This document shows, one piece after another, positions 8,745 to 16,107 of a stretch of DNA of 47,236 bases. Within the stretch, counting starts at the first letter, position 1. Each line of letters starts with the position of its first letter. The DNA is from JACMQX01 sp044225675 (lineage in GTDB: Bacteria > Pseudomonadota > Gammaproteobacteria > Burkholderiales > Burkholderiaceae_C): contig JBGAIH010000038.1 of the NCBI GenBank assembly GCA_044225675.1, positions 1 through 47,236 of the forward strand, written 5' to 3'. A model generated the notes under the pieces. That model did not search any database. It was not told the origin of the DNA and saw only the letters and a list, made by a program, of their open reading frames with translations. A program made the position numbers and the translations under genes.

Positions 8745-9629
8745 TCACTGGCGCGCCGTGCGGACGTTCGCCGGCAGGGCCTGCGGGTGGCTGGTGCGAA
8801 ACGGGTTGATGTCGAGGCCGCCCCTTCGGGTGTAGCGCGCATAGACCGCCAGCTTGGCCGGCTTGCAGCGGGTCCAGATGTCCATGAAGATGCGCTCGAC
8901 GCACTGCTCATGGAATTCATTGTGGTTACGAAAGCTCACAATGTATTTCAGCAGTCCGTCCTGGTCGATCTGCGGCCCGCTGTAGGCGATGCGTACCGCG
9001 CCCCAGTCGGGCTGGCCCGTCACGAGGCAGTTGCTCTTGAGCAGGTTGCTGGTGAGCACTTCGGTGACCGGCTGCTCGCCGAACGCGGCCTGGAGCAGGT
9101 CCGGCGCGGGTGTGTAGCGGGTGCATTCGGTATCGAGCCGGTCGAGGCTCAGGCCGTCGAGCTCGTGCACCGCCTCGCGGTCGAACGCGTCGGGCAGCAG
9201 CAGCCGCACGCCGACCGACTGCGGCGGCTGGCCGCGCCAGAGTGCCTCGGCCAGGTCGGTGCGGATGCGCTGCTGGACTTCGGCCGCATCGGCAAAGCGC
9301 GTGCCGCTGAAGCTGCCGAGGTACAGCTTGAAGGACTTGCTCTCGATGATGTGCGGCGTCTCGCACGGCACGACGATGTGCGCCAGCGCCACCTGCGGCT
9401 TGCCGCGCGGCGTGAGCCAGCTCAGCTCGTAGGCCGTCCACAGGTCGGCGCCGAAGAACGGCGGCGTCGCCGGCACGCCGATCTCGGCACGCTTGGGGCC
9501 GCGCGGCAGCGGAAAGAGCAGCGAGGCATCGTACTGGTCGACGTAGGCCGAGGTCTTGCCGAGCTGCGACTGCTCGGGCGTGGAGGCCGAGGGCGCCGCC
9601 GAAGGCATGGGGGGCTGGGACGGGTTCAT
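8745..9629 (-). CDS. queF: NADPH-dependent 7-cyano-7-deazaguanine (preQ0) reductase
   Basis: Reduces the nitrile of preQ0 to the amine of preQ1 in queuosine biosynthesis for tRNA wobble modification. At 294 aa it is the long tandem (E. coli-like) form. It has the NADPH-associated motif ESKSFKLYL (96-104) and the catalytic cysteine C201 in SNLLKSNCLVTGQPDWG. FHEQCVERIF and RRGGLDINPFR in the C-terminal half are also family hallmarks. It is the last gene of a four-gene minus-strand operon; its ATG overlaps the upstream hydrolase stop as ATGA. No other queuosine genes are in view. Confidence 0.95.
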   Translation of the reverse strand: MNPSQPPMPSAAPSASTPEQSQLGKTSAYVDQYDASLLFPLPRGPKRAEIGVPATPPFFGADLWTAYELSWLTPRGKPQVALAHIVVPCETPHIIESKSFKLYLGSFSGTRFADAAEVQQRIRTDLAEALWRGQPPQSVGVRLLLPDAFDREAVHELDGLSLDRLDTECTRYTPAPDLLQAAFGEQPVTEVLTSNLLKSNCLVTGQPDWGAVRIAYSGPQIDQDGLLKYIVSFRNHNEFHEQCVERIFMDIWTRCKPAKLAVYARYTRRGGLDINPFRTSHPQALPANVRTARQ

Positions 9630-10534
9630 GCGCGGGCCTCGTGCTGCTGCAGGTGCGCCACCAGCGGCGGCAGCAGGCGCTCCACCACGCCGGGCGCCAG
9701 GTCATGGCCCATGCCGTCGATGCCGACGAGGCGCGCGCCCGCGATGCGTCGCGCGGTGTCCTCGCCGCAGCCGAACGGCACCAGCGGGTCGTTGCGGCCG
9801 TGCAGTACGAGCGTGGGCGCGGTCACGCGGGCCAGGGCCTGCGCGCGCGCCGGCGTGTCGGCCGCCACCGCCACGAGCTGGCGCATCGTGCCGGCCGGGT
9901 GAAAGCTGCGGTTGACGCCTTCGGCGATGCGCTCGCGCAGCAGCGCTTCCTCGGTCGGGAAGCCGGGGCTGCCGATGACGCGCAGCACCTTGACGAAGTG
10001 GTCGATCACCGCCTCGGGCGTGCGGCCGGCCGGGCGGCTGAGCAGGGTGCGCAGCACGCGCGGATGCGGCTCGGGCAGGCCACGGGCCCCGCTGGAGCTC
10101 ATGATGCTCGTGAGGCTGACCACCCGCTGCGGCGCGGCGATGGCCACGCGCTGGGCGATCATGCCGCCCATGGAGGCGCCCACCACGTGGGCCCGCGCAA
10201 GGCCCAGCGCATCGAGCACGCCGATGGCGTCCTGCGCCATGTCGTGCACGGAATACCGCGCGCGCGGCGTCAAGCCGAAGCGGAACTTGAGCGACTCCCA
10301 CAGCACGTTGGGCGTGCCCAGGTGGTCCAGGTGCTGGCTCAGGCCGATGTCGCGGTTGTCATGGCGCACGACGCGAAAGCCTGCGTCCACCAGCGACTGC
10401 ACCAGAGGCTGCGGCCAGGCCACGAGCTGCATGCCCAGGCCCATGATGAGCAGCACCACCGGGCGGCCCGCTTGCGAGCCGTCGGCGCCGGTGTCCTCGA
10501 CCTCGATGTCGAGGCCGTTGGCGCGGACCTTCAT
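9626..10534 (-). CDS. Alpha/beta hydrolase
   Basis: This 302-aa soluble alpha/beta-hydrolase has a complete predicted triad: nucleophile S121 in GASMGG, the acid in LHGRNDPLVP, and the histidine in GMGHDLAPG near the C-terminus. The oxyanion region is LIMGLGMQ. The closest broad relatives are aclacinomycin-methylesterase-like or haloalkane-dehalogenase-type hydrolases; the substrate is not identifiable. It is coupled by ATGA overlaps to the dioxygenase gene upstream and to queF downstream. Confidence 0.88.
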   Translation of the reverse strand: MKVRANGLDIEVEDTGADGSQAGRPVVLLIMGLGMQLVAWPQPLVQSLVDAGFRVVRHDNRDIGLSQHLDHLGTPNVLWESLKFRFGLTPRARYSVHDMAQDAIGVLDALGLARAHVVGASMGGMIAQRVAIAAPQRVVSLTSIMSSSGARGLPEPHPRVLRTLLSRPAGRTPEAVIDHFVKVLRVIGSPGFPTEEALLRERIAEGVNRSFHPAGTMRQLVAVAADTPARAQALARVTAPTLVLHGRNDPLVPFGCGEDTARRIAGARLVGIDGMGHDLAPGVVERLLPPLVAHLQQHEARA

Positions 10535-11409
10535 GTGAAGACCCGTTCACGCAGCCACTTGGTGGCGATCCACTTCTCGCCCGCGATGACGGGCGAGCCG
10601 CCGTGCAGGGTACGGGTCGACGGGTGCGGCCGCTCGTAGCTGAAGAACACCGCATTGCCGCGCTTGGGCGCGACTTCCATGTGAACGTCGGGAAAGACCG
10701 TGCCGCCGCCCTTTTCGGGCTCGCTCAGGTACATGACCAGCGTGGCCACGCGCTGGCCGCCGCGCTTGAGGATGGTGGGCGTGCCCGGCTCGGCGGGATC
10801 GAAGTAGTCGTAGTGCGGCTTGTATTCGGCGCCTGGCGAGTAGTGCAGCACCTGCAGGCCCTCGCCGTTTTCCTCGGGCCAGTGGACCAGCCGCGCGATG
10901 CGAGACTCGATGCGGCGGATCAGCTCGCTTTCGCCGCGCTGGAAGAACATGCCGTTGCTGGTGCGGTCGACGTTGATCTCCTCGCCGCCCGTCTGGGTCT
11001 GCACGGTGAGGGAGCGGGCCAGGCGCGGCCGCGCGGCCTCGATCAGCGCGTCGCATTCCTCGTCGCTCAGCAGATTGCCGAAGACGACGATGCGCGGCTG
11101 CGCCATGGCGCTGAGCACATGCACGCGCCGGTCGCCCGCGTCCAGGTACAGGGCCGAATCGCGCAGCGCCGGCTCGGGCACGGGCACGGCCGGCGGCAGG
11201 CCCTGGCCGGTGGCCACGGTGTTCAGATGGTCGCGCAGCGTGGACTCCATCGCGTCGATGGCGACGTCTTCGTCCCAGCCCGAGGCGAGCATGGACTTGA
11301 GCACCGCCTCGGGCGGGTGGCCGGCCTGGGCCTGCTCGACGATCCACTGGCGCAGCTGCGGCGTGATCTGCTGGCGCTGCGCCAGCCGGGTGACGGGTTG
11401 CTTGCTCAT
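10531..11409 (-). CDS. 2-oxoglutarate/Fe(II) dioxygenase, prolyl 4-hydroxylase-like
   Basis: This 292-aa protein has a P4Hc double-stranded beta-helix in its C-terminal two-thirds. Iron ligands are the His and Asp of YKPHYDYFDP and the distal His of RPHPSTRTLHGG. The lysine of GEKWIATKW would bind 2-oxoglutarate. The N-terminal 90 residues are helical and lack a known domain. The start at 11409 is set by its ATGA overlap with the yaaA stop; the frame is open further upstream only as antisense shadow. The target residue or protein is unknown. YaaA limits peroxide-driven iron damage in E. coli, so co-expression with a non-heme iron enzyme is suggestive only. Confidence 0.88.
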   Translation of the reverse strand: MSKQPVTRLAQRQQITPQLRQWIVEQAQAGHPPEAVLKSMLASGWDEDVAIDAMESTLRDHLNTVATGQGLPPAVPVPEPALRDSALYLDAGDRRVHVLSAMAQPRIVVFGNLLSDEECDALIEAARPRLARSLTVQTQTGGEEINVDRTSNGMFFQRGESELIRRIESRIARLVHWPEENGEGLQVLHYSPGAEYKPHYDYFDPAEPGTPTILKRGGQRVATLVMYLSEPEKGGGTVFPDVHMEVAPKRGNAVFFSYERPHPSTRTLHGGSPVIAGEKWIATKWLRERVFT

Positions 11410-12188
11410 GCTGTGCTGTCCATCCTGCGCCTGAAAACGAGCCGGTCCGGCTCCGATGCATCGGGGGTGAAGGCGTAGCCTTCCGCGTCGAAGGCTTCGA
11501 GCTGGCGCGGCAGCTCCAGCCTGCGCTCCACCGCCCAGCGCGCCATCAGGCCGCGCGCCCGCTTGGCGTTGAAGCTGATGATCTTGTAGCGGCCGCCCTT
11601 CCACTCCTCGAACACGCACTCGACCACCCGGGCCCGCAGCGCGTCCCGGTCCACCGCCTTGAAGTACTCCTGCGAGGCCAGGTTCACCACCACCGGCGTG
11701 CGGTCGCCCTGCAGGCGCTCGTTGAGGTAGTCGGCAATGCGCGTGCCCCAGAAGCGGTAGAGGTTGGGGCCGGCGCGGGTCTTGAGCGCCGTGCCCATCT
11801 CGAGCCGGTAGGGCTGCATCCGGTCGAGCGGGCGCAGCACGCCGTACAGGCCGCTCAGGATGCACACATGCGCCTGGGCCCAGGCCAGCGCGTCGTCGGG
11901 CAGCGTGCGGGCCTGCAGGCCGCCATAGACGTCGCCATCGAAGGCGAGCACCGCCTGGCGCGAGTTGGCGTCGGTGAACTGGGGTGTCCAGGCCTGGTAA
12001 CGGTCGACATTGAGGCGGGCCAGCGGCTCGCTCAGGTCCATGAGGGCGGCGATCTGGCGCGCGGACTTCTTGCGCAGGACCTCGATCAACGCCGCCGACT
12101 GCGGCACGAACAGCGGGTCCGTGGCCGGCACGTCGCGCGGCGGGGACTCGAAGTCGAGCGACTTGGCGGGGGACAGCAGAAAAAGCAT
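11406..12188 (-). CDS. yaaA: Peroxide stress protein YaaA (DUF328)
   Basis: This 260-aa protein has the canonical family start MLFLLSPAKSLDFE. Conserved internal blocks are GDVYGGL, LSGLYGVLRPLD and MQPYRLEMG, and the family's KRARGLMARW stretch appears later. In E. coli YaaA lowers free iron during H2O2 stress and binds DNA. It is the first gene of the yaaA-dioxygenase-hydrolase-queF operon, whose three junctions are each 4-bp ATGA overlaps. A GATAAT (12195-12200 on the minus strand) lies only about 6 bases before the ATG, which would imply a near-leaderless transcript; no convincing -35 was found. Confidence 0.93.
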   Translation of the reverse strand: MLFLLSPAKSLDFESPPRDVPATDPLFVPQSAALIEVLRKKSARQIAALMDLSEPLARLNVDRYQAWTPQFTDANSRQAVLAFDGDVYGGLQARTLPDDALAWAQAHVCILSGLYGVLRPLDRMQPYRLEMGTALKTRAGPNLYRFWGTRIADYLNERLQGDRTPVVVNLASQEYFKAVDRDALRARVVECVFEEWKGGRYKIISFNAKRARGLMARWAVERRLELPRQLEAFDAEGYAFTPDASEPDRLVFRRRMDSTA

Positions 12189-12272
12189 GCCAACATTATC
12201 GTATCGGCAGGCAGCCCGCCGCCTCCACGGGCCGGCAAGCCCCGTCGCCGGCGCGACCCCGGAAATCCGCCC

Positions 12273-12875
12273 TCAGGCCGGGCCGACGGTGAGGTCGGCC
12301 GCCAGCGCGGCGAGCGTCTCGGGCGCCACCGTCACATGCGCGGGGTAGTGGGTGTGGTCGCAGCCGATCTTGACGGAGGCCCCCGCGTGGATGGCCGCTC
12401 GCATGGCCGGCGTGAACTCGAAGCGCACGAAGTGGACGGCGGAGGTCTTCTCGTCGTTCTCGCGTTCGAGGTCCTCGTCGGCGATCGCGTAGACGCGCGC
12501 ATGGCCCTCGACCTCGACGAACATGCGGTCCTCGATGCCGATCAGGCGGGCCAGCTCGCGCTTGCGCTCGTTCTCGTCGGGGTACTCGATCATCATCGTG
12601 GCCTTCCAGTTGGTGCCGTCGGGCACCAGCGGGCTGTAGGCCTCGATCTCGGAGAGGATGCCCTCCTCCTCGAAGATCTTCTCGATGCGCAGCATCTCCT
12701 GGATCTGGTAGCGGATGCTCATCTCGCTTTCGAACAGCAGCGTGACATGCTCGCCCAGGTGCACCGTGCGCAGCTTGCGGTGCGCGATGACGTCGGGCTT
12801 GTGGGCCTTGCGCCACTTGCTGTAGGCCTCCAGCGACATGAGGCTGTCGGGGGTGATGGTTCCTGTCAGTTGCAT
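12273..12875 (-). CDS. DUF3501 family protein
   Basis: This 200-aa soluble protein belongs to DUF3501, recognised from LRTVHLGEHVTLLFESE, RYQIQEMLRIEKIFEEEGI and LIGIEDRMFVEVEGH. Its molecular function is unknown. The family is usually encoded beside a rubrerythrin and a heterodisulfide-reductase-like iron-sulfur protein, exactly as here. That pattern suggests a role in oxidative or iron-sulfur redox chemistry. The gene follows the iron-sulfur gene by 23 bp in the same direction. Confidence 0.88.
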   Translation of the reverse strand: MQLTGTITPDSLMSLEAYSKWRKAHKPDVIAHRKLRTVHLGEHVTLLFESEMSIRYQIQEMLRIEKIFEEEGILSEIEAYSPLVPDGTNWKATMMIEYPDENERKRELARLIGIEDRMFVEVEGHARVYAIADEDLERENDEKTSAVHFVRFEFTPAMRAAIHAGASVKIGCDHTHYPAHVTVAPETLAALAADLTVGPA

Positions 12876-12898
12876 GGGATCGTCTCGAAGTGAGGGGC

Positions 12899-14251
12899 TT
12901 ACTTGATGCCGTAGGCCTCGCGCACGAGCGTGAGCGGGTGCTTCTGCGGCGGCGCGCCGAGCTGGTTGACCTCGAAGCCCTGCGCGATGTGGTGGCCGCC
13001 CAGCGGGCAGTCGCTGGTGATGACGTCGGGCAGACCGCCGTCCTTGTGGTTGGCCATGGCCTTGAACAGCGGCTTGCCGATCTTCATGGCCTGCTGGTGG
13101 TAGGCCTTCTTGACGCCGAAGGTGCCGGCATGGCCCGAGCAGCGCTCATGGGTGTGCACGCTGGTGCCGGGCACCATCTTGAGCATCTCCTCGGTCTTCT
13201 TGCCGATGTTCTGCACCCGGCCGTGGCAGGGGATCTGGTAGCTGACCTTGCCCAGCGGCTGGGTGAAGTCGACCTTGAGCAGACCGTCGCGCTTGCGGGC
13301 CATCATGTATTCGAACGGGTCCCACATGTGCTCCTTGACGAGCTGCACGTCGGCGTCCTGCGGGTACATGAGCGGCAGCTCCTGCTTGAACATGAGCGTG
13401 CAGCTGGGCACCGCCGAGAGGATGGCGTAGCCCTCGCGCGCGTACTTCGCGAGCACGGGGATGTTGTCCTGCTTGTGGCGGTCGACCGACTCCAGGTCGC
13501 CCAATTCGAGCTTGGGCATGCCGCAGCAGCTTTCCTTCTCGACCAGCAGGTAGGGCACCTCGTTGTGGTCGAGCAGCTTGAGCAGGTCCTGGCCGATGCC
13601 GGGCTCGTTGTAGTTGACGTAGCAGGTGGAATAGACGACGACCTTGCCGGGCGTCTTGTCGCCGTTCCTGACCGGATGGTCCTTGGACTTGGGCGCGCTG
13701 GAGCGGAACTTGCGCGCGGCGAGGTCGGGCAGCCAGGCGTTCCTGTCGACGCCGAGCAGGTTCTCCATGACGCCGCGAGCCGCGCCGGTCTTGTTGACCG
13801 CGTTGACCGCCTGCGTGACGATGGGGATGCCCGCGAACTGGCCGTGCACGTCGGTGGACGAGAGGAACTTCTCGCCCGTGCTGACTTCGCCCTTCTTGAA
13901 CTTGATGGCCTTGGCACGCAGCATGGTGTGCGGGAAGTCCAGGTTCCACGGGTGCGGCGGCACGTAGGGGCACTTGGTCATGTAGCACAGGTCGCACAGG
14001 TAGCACTGGTCGACGACCTTCCAGTAGTCCTTCTTGTCGACGCCGTCGACCTCGCCCGTCTTGCTTTCGTCGACCAGGTCGAACAGCGTGGGAAAGGAGC
14101 CGCACAGGCTGACGCAACGCCGGCAGCCGTGGCAGATGTCGAAGATGCGTTCGAGCTCGTGGAAGGTCTTGGCCTCGTCGTAGTAGTCGGGGCTCTTCCA
14201 GTCGATGGGGTGGCGCGTGGGTGCTTCCAGATTGCCTTCGCGTTCTGCCAT
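12899..14251 (-). CDS. Heterodisulfide reductase-related iron-sulfur protein (GlpC/GlcF-like)
   Basis: This 450-aa protein has two [4Fe-4S] motifs near the N-terminus, C40/C43/C46/C50 (CHGCRRCVSLC) and C83/C86/C89/C94 (CYLCDLCYMTKCP). Two CCG-type cysteine domains follow, the first with KESCCGMPK and the second with IPCHGRV and RCSGHAG. Such proteins pass electrons between a flavoprotein or thiol couple and the membrane or a partner. No glycolate or glycerol-3-phosphate oxidase gene is adjacent, so those standard roles are not supported. The neighbours are rubrerythrin upstream and DUF3501 downstream. The ATG at 14251 was chosen because the open frame upstream contains no conserved sequence. 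Confidence 0.88.
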   Translation of the reverse strand: MAEREGNLEAPTRHPIDWKSPDYYDEAKTFHELERIFDICHGCRRCVSLCGSFPTLFDLVDESKTGEVDGVDKKDYWKVVDQCYLCDLCYMTKCPYVPPHPWNLDFPHTMLRAKAIKFKKGEVSTGEKFLSSTDVHGQFAGIPIVTQAVNAVNKTGAARGVMENLLGVDRNAWLPDLAARKFRSSAPKSKDHPVRNGDKTPGKVVVYSTCYVNYNEPGIGQDLLKLLDHNEVPYLLVEKESCCGMPKLELGDLESVDRHKQDNIPVLAKYAREGYAILSAVPSCTLMFKQELPLMYPQDADVQLVKEHMWDPFEYMMARKRDGLLKVDFTQPLGKVSYQIPCHGRVQNIGKKTEEMLKMVPGTSVHTHERCSGHAGTFGVKKAYHQQAMKIGKPLFKAMANHKDGGLPDVITSDCPLGGHHIAQGFEVNQLGAPPQKHPLTLVREAYGIK

Positions 14252-14343
14252 TTCTTGTCTCTCGTGGGATGGTTGTGAATGCTGAGCGCCGGGCGCTGGC
14301 TGCAGGAGGCAGCGCCCGGTGCGCAGGACTCGCGGACCCGGGA

Positions 14344-14417
14344 CCGGCCTGGCGCGAAGCACCAGGCCGGCGGGTGATTTCGGCCGGGCGATCACCTGTA
14401 GACGATCACCCCGGCCG
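14344..14417 (-). promoter_or_regulatory. Two consecutive inverted repeats between rubrerythrin and the iron-sulfur gene
   Basis: A perfect 9-bp inverted repeat, CCGGCCTGG (14344-14352) / CCAGGCCGG (14362-14370), is preceded in transcription by a second, imperfect one pairing 14381-14393 with 14404-14417 (CGGCCGGG...GATC arms). Neither is followed by a T-run on the minus strand. They may partly terminate transcription, or stabilise the rubrerythrin transcript end, within a shared operon. Confidence 0.45.
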
Positions 14418-14430
14418 ATCTGCGCCCGGA

Positions 14431-14853
14431 TCAGTCGGCCAGTTCGGCCAGCGCCTTGGCGTAGCGGTTGGCGTGCGAGCGCTCGGCCTTGGCCAGCGTC
14501 TCGAACCAGTCGGCGACTTCGTCGTGACCTTCTTCGCGCGCGGTCTTGGCCATGCCCGGGTACATGTCGGTGTACTCGTGGGTTTCGCCGGCCACGGCGG
14601 CCTTGAGGTTGTCGCGGGTGGAGCCGATCGGCAGGCCGGTGGCCGGGTCGCCGCACTGCTCAAGCCATTCGAGGTGACCGTGGGCATGGCCGGTTTCGCC
14701 TTCGGCCGTCGAGCGGAACAGGGCCGCGACGTCGTTCTGGCCTTCGATGTCGGCCTTGTTTGCGAAATACAGGTAGCGGCGGTTGGCCTGGGATTCACCG
14801 GCGAATGCGGCTTTCAGGTTCTCTTCCGTCTTGGAGCCTTTGAGTGCTGCCAT
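14431..14853 (-). CDS. Rubrerythrin lacking the rubredoxin domain
   Basis: Diiron peroxidase-type protein of 140 aa. Ligands follow the rubrerythrin pattern: E20, E53/H56, E90, E93, E124/H127 in AFAGESQANRRY, EGETGHAHGH, AVAGETHEY and KAERSHANRY. The usual C-terminal rubredoxin Cys4 domain is missing, so electrons must come from another protein; the adjacent iron-sulfur protein is an obvious but unproven candidate. The start is fixed by AAGGAGATATCCC before the ATG. A Fur-like box and a palindrome lie upstream. Confidence 0.92.
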   Translation of the reverse strand: MAALKGSKTEENLKAAFAGESQANRRYLYFANKADIEGQNDVAALFRSTAEGETGHAHGHLEWLEQCGDPATGLPIGSTRDNLKAAVAGETHEYTDMYPGMAKTAREEGHDEVADWFETLAKAERSHANRYAKALAELAD

Positions 14854-14952
14854 GGGATATCTCCTTCGTGGGTTGAACAAATCGGCTTTGGATTCTGGCC
14901 AAAGACTGCCCGACCATATCCCCATCCGCGCCCTGCGTCTAATTGGACGAAT

Positions 14953-15010
14953 CAATTCACAGAATTGACGATGGCTATTGCGGCGATAGTGTTGATAATA
15001 ATTCTCAACT
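14953..15010. promoter_or_regulatory. Fur-like box and palindrome upstream of rubrerythrin
   Basis: TTGATAATAATTCTCAA (about 14993-15009) matches the GATAAT-rich dyad typical of Fur boxes. About 25 bp closer to rubrerythrin lies the perfect palindrome CAATTC-ACA-GAATTG (14953-14967). Both are in the 201-bp gap between the response regulator stop and the rubrerythrin start, the local AT-richest stretch. Only rubrerythrin has its 5' end here, so iron- or peroxide-linked control of that gene is inferred. Confidence 0.5.
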
Positions 15011-15054
15011 GGGTGGCCGCAGCAGGGCGCGAGGCATGCCGCAGGGCCGCCGCC

Positions 15055-16107
15055 TCAGCCCTCGAACTGCGGATGCAGCTGGCGGATGCGGTTCATCGCC
15101 ATGCCCGCCGCCGCCGTGCGGGTCTCCACGCCGAGCTTGGCGAACACCCGCTCCAGGTGCTTCTTGACCGTCATCGGGCTGGTGCCCAGGATGTCGCCGA
15201 TGTCGCGGTTGATCTTGCCCTTGACCACCCAGTACAGCACCTCGGCCTCGCGGGCGGTCAGCTTGAAGCTCAGGCTCATCGCCTCGATCACTGCGGCGTC
15301 CGACACCTCGCGCATCACGATCAGCCAGTCGCCCTCCTCGTCGCTCTGGCCCGCCTGCTGGTGCAGGCGGAAGGTCAGGCGCCGCGCTCCGCGCTCGATC
15401 GACAGGCGCGGCGGCTCCGCATTCGCGACGAACACCGGCACCTGGCGGCGCAGCCACACCAGCACCTCCTCGGGCGCGTCGAGCGAGGGCGCGCCGAAGT
15501 ACGCCTTGAGCAGCTCGCGCGCCAGCGGCGTCTGCCACATCAGCCGCCCGTCGCTGGCGCGCACCGTGATGCTGGCGTAGCCGAAGGCGTCGAGCGCGTT
15601 GCGGGTCTGCCGGGCCTGCCGCGCGCCCTGCATGTGCACGTTCATGCGGGCGAGCACTTCCTTGGGCTTGATCGGCTTGGTCACGTAGTCGACGCCGCCG
15701 GCCTCCAGCGCGGCGACCAGGTGCTCGGTCTCGGTGAGGCCGGTCATGAAGATGATCGGGATGTGCGCGGTCTGCGGATCGGACTTCAGCCGCTTGGCGA
15801 CCTCGAAGCCGTCCATGCCGGGCATCATCGCGTCGAGCAGCACGATGTCGGGCACGGCCTGGACGGCGCGCTGGAGCGCCGCTTCGCCATGGGTGGCGAC
15901 CAGCACGGTGTAGCCGGACTCGTCGAGCGCGTCATGCAGCACCGACAGGTTGTCGGGCACGTCGTCGACGATCAGCACCACCTCGCTGTTGGCCCGGTCC
16001 AGCCGCTGGCCCAGCGGCTGCGACGCTGCATGCCCGGCAGGACGGTGGGCAGGTGGCCGGTGCGCGGTCGGCTGCAGCGGCGGCGCGTCAGGGGGATGTG
16101 TGCTCAT
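15055..16107 (-). CDS. Response regulator, receiver plus LuxR-type DNA-binding domain
   Basis: This 350-aa protein has a disordered proline/histidine-rich N-terminus of about 40 residues and a receiver domain with acidic pair D48-D49, phosphoacceptor D92 (LLDAMMPGMDG) and the switch lysine in TKPIKP. A middle PAS-like segment follows, then a C-terminal LuxR/GerE helix-turn-helix (LTAREAEVLYWVVKGKINRD ... TVKKHLERVFAKLG). It overlaps the end of the permease-kinase gene by 20 bp, so the two form a coupled pair. Its position beside urease suggests control of nitrogen or urea genes, which is inferred from context. Confidence 0.9.
   Translation of the reverse strand: MSTHPPDAPPLQPTAHRPPAHRPAGHAASQPLGQRLDRANSEVVLIVDDVPDNLSVLHDALDESGYTVLVATHGEAALQRAVQAVPDIVLLDAMMPGMDGFEVAKRLKSDPQTAHIPIIFMTGLTETEHLVAALEAGGVDYVTKPIKPKEVLARMNVHMQGARQARQTRNALDAFGYASITVRASDGRLMWQTPLARELLKAYFGAPSLDAPEEVLVWLRRQVPVFVANAEPPRLSIERGARRLTFRLHQQAGQSDEEGDWLIVMREVSDAAVIEAMSLSFKLTAREAEVLYWVVKGKINRDIGDILGTSPMTVKKHLERVFAKLGVETRTAAAGMAMNRIRQLHPQFEG

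Noticed and set aside
11410..11865. An extended start for the dioxygenase
   Set aside because: The extra residues are a shifted-frame copy of yaaA coding sequence; the ATG at 11409 fits the operon overlap pattern.
12899..14251. Glycolate oxidase iron-sulfur subunit (glcF) or glpC
   Set aside because: The domain order is similar, but neither glcD/glcE nor glpA/glpB is adjacent and the conserved neighbours are rubrerythrin and DUF3501.
14983..15060. Small hydrophobic peptide starting near the Fur-like box on the plus strand
   Set aside because: The frame runs straight into antisense of the response regulator with no stop of its own, and its AT-rich start is better explained as promoter DNA.
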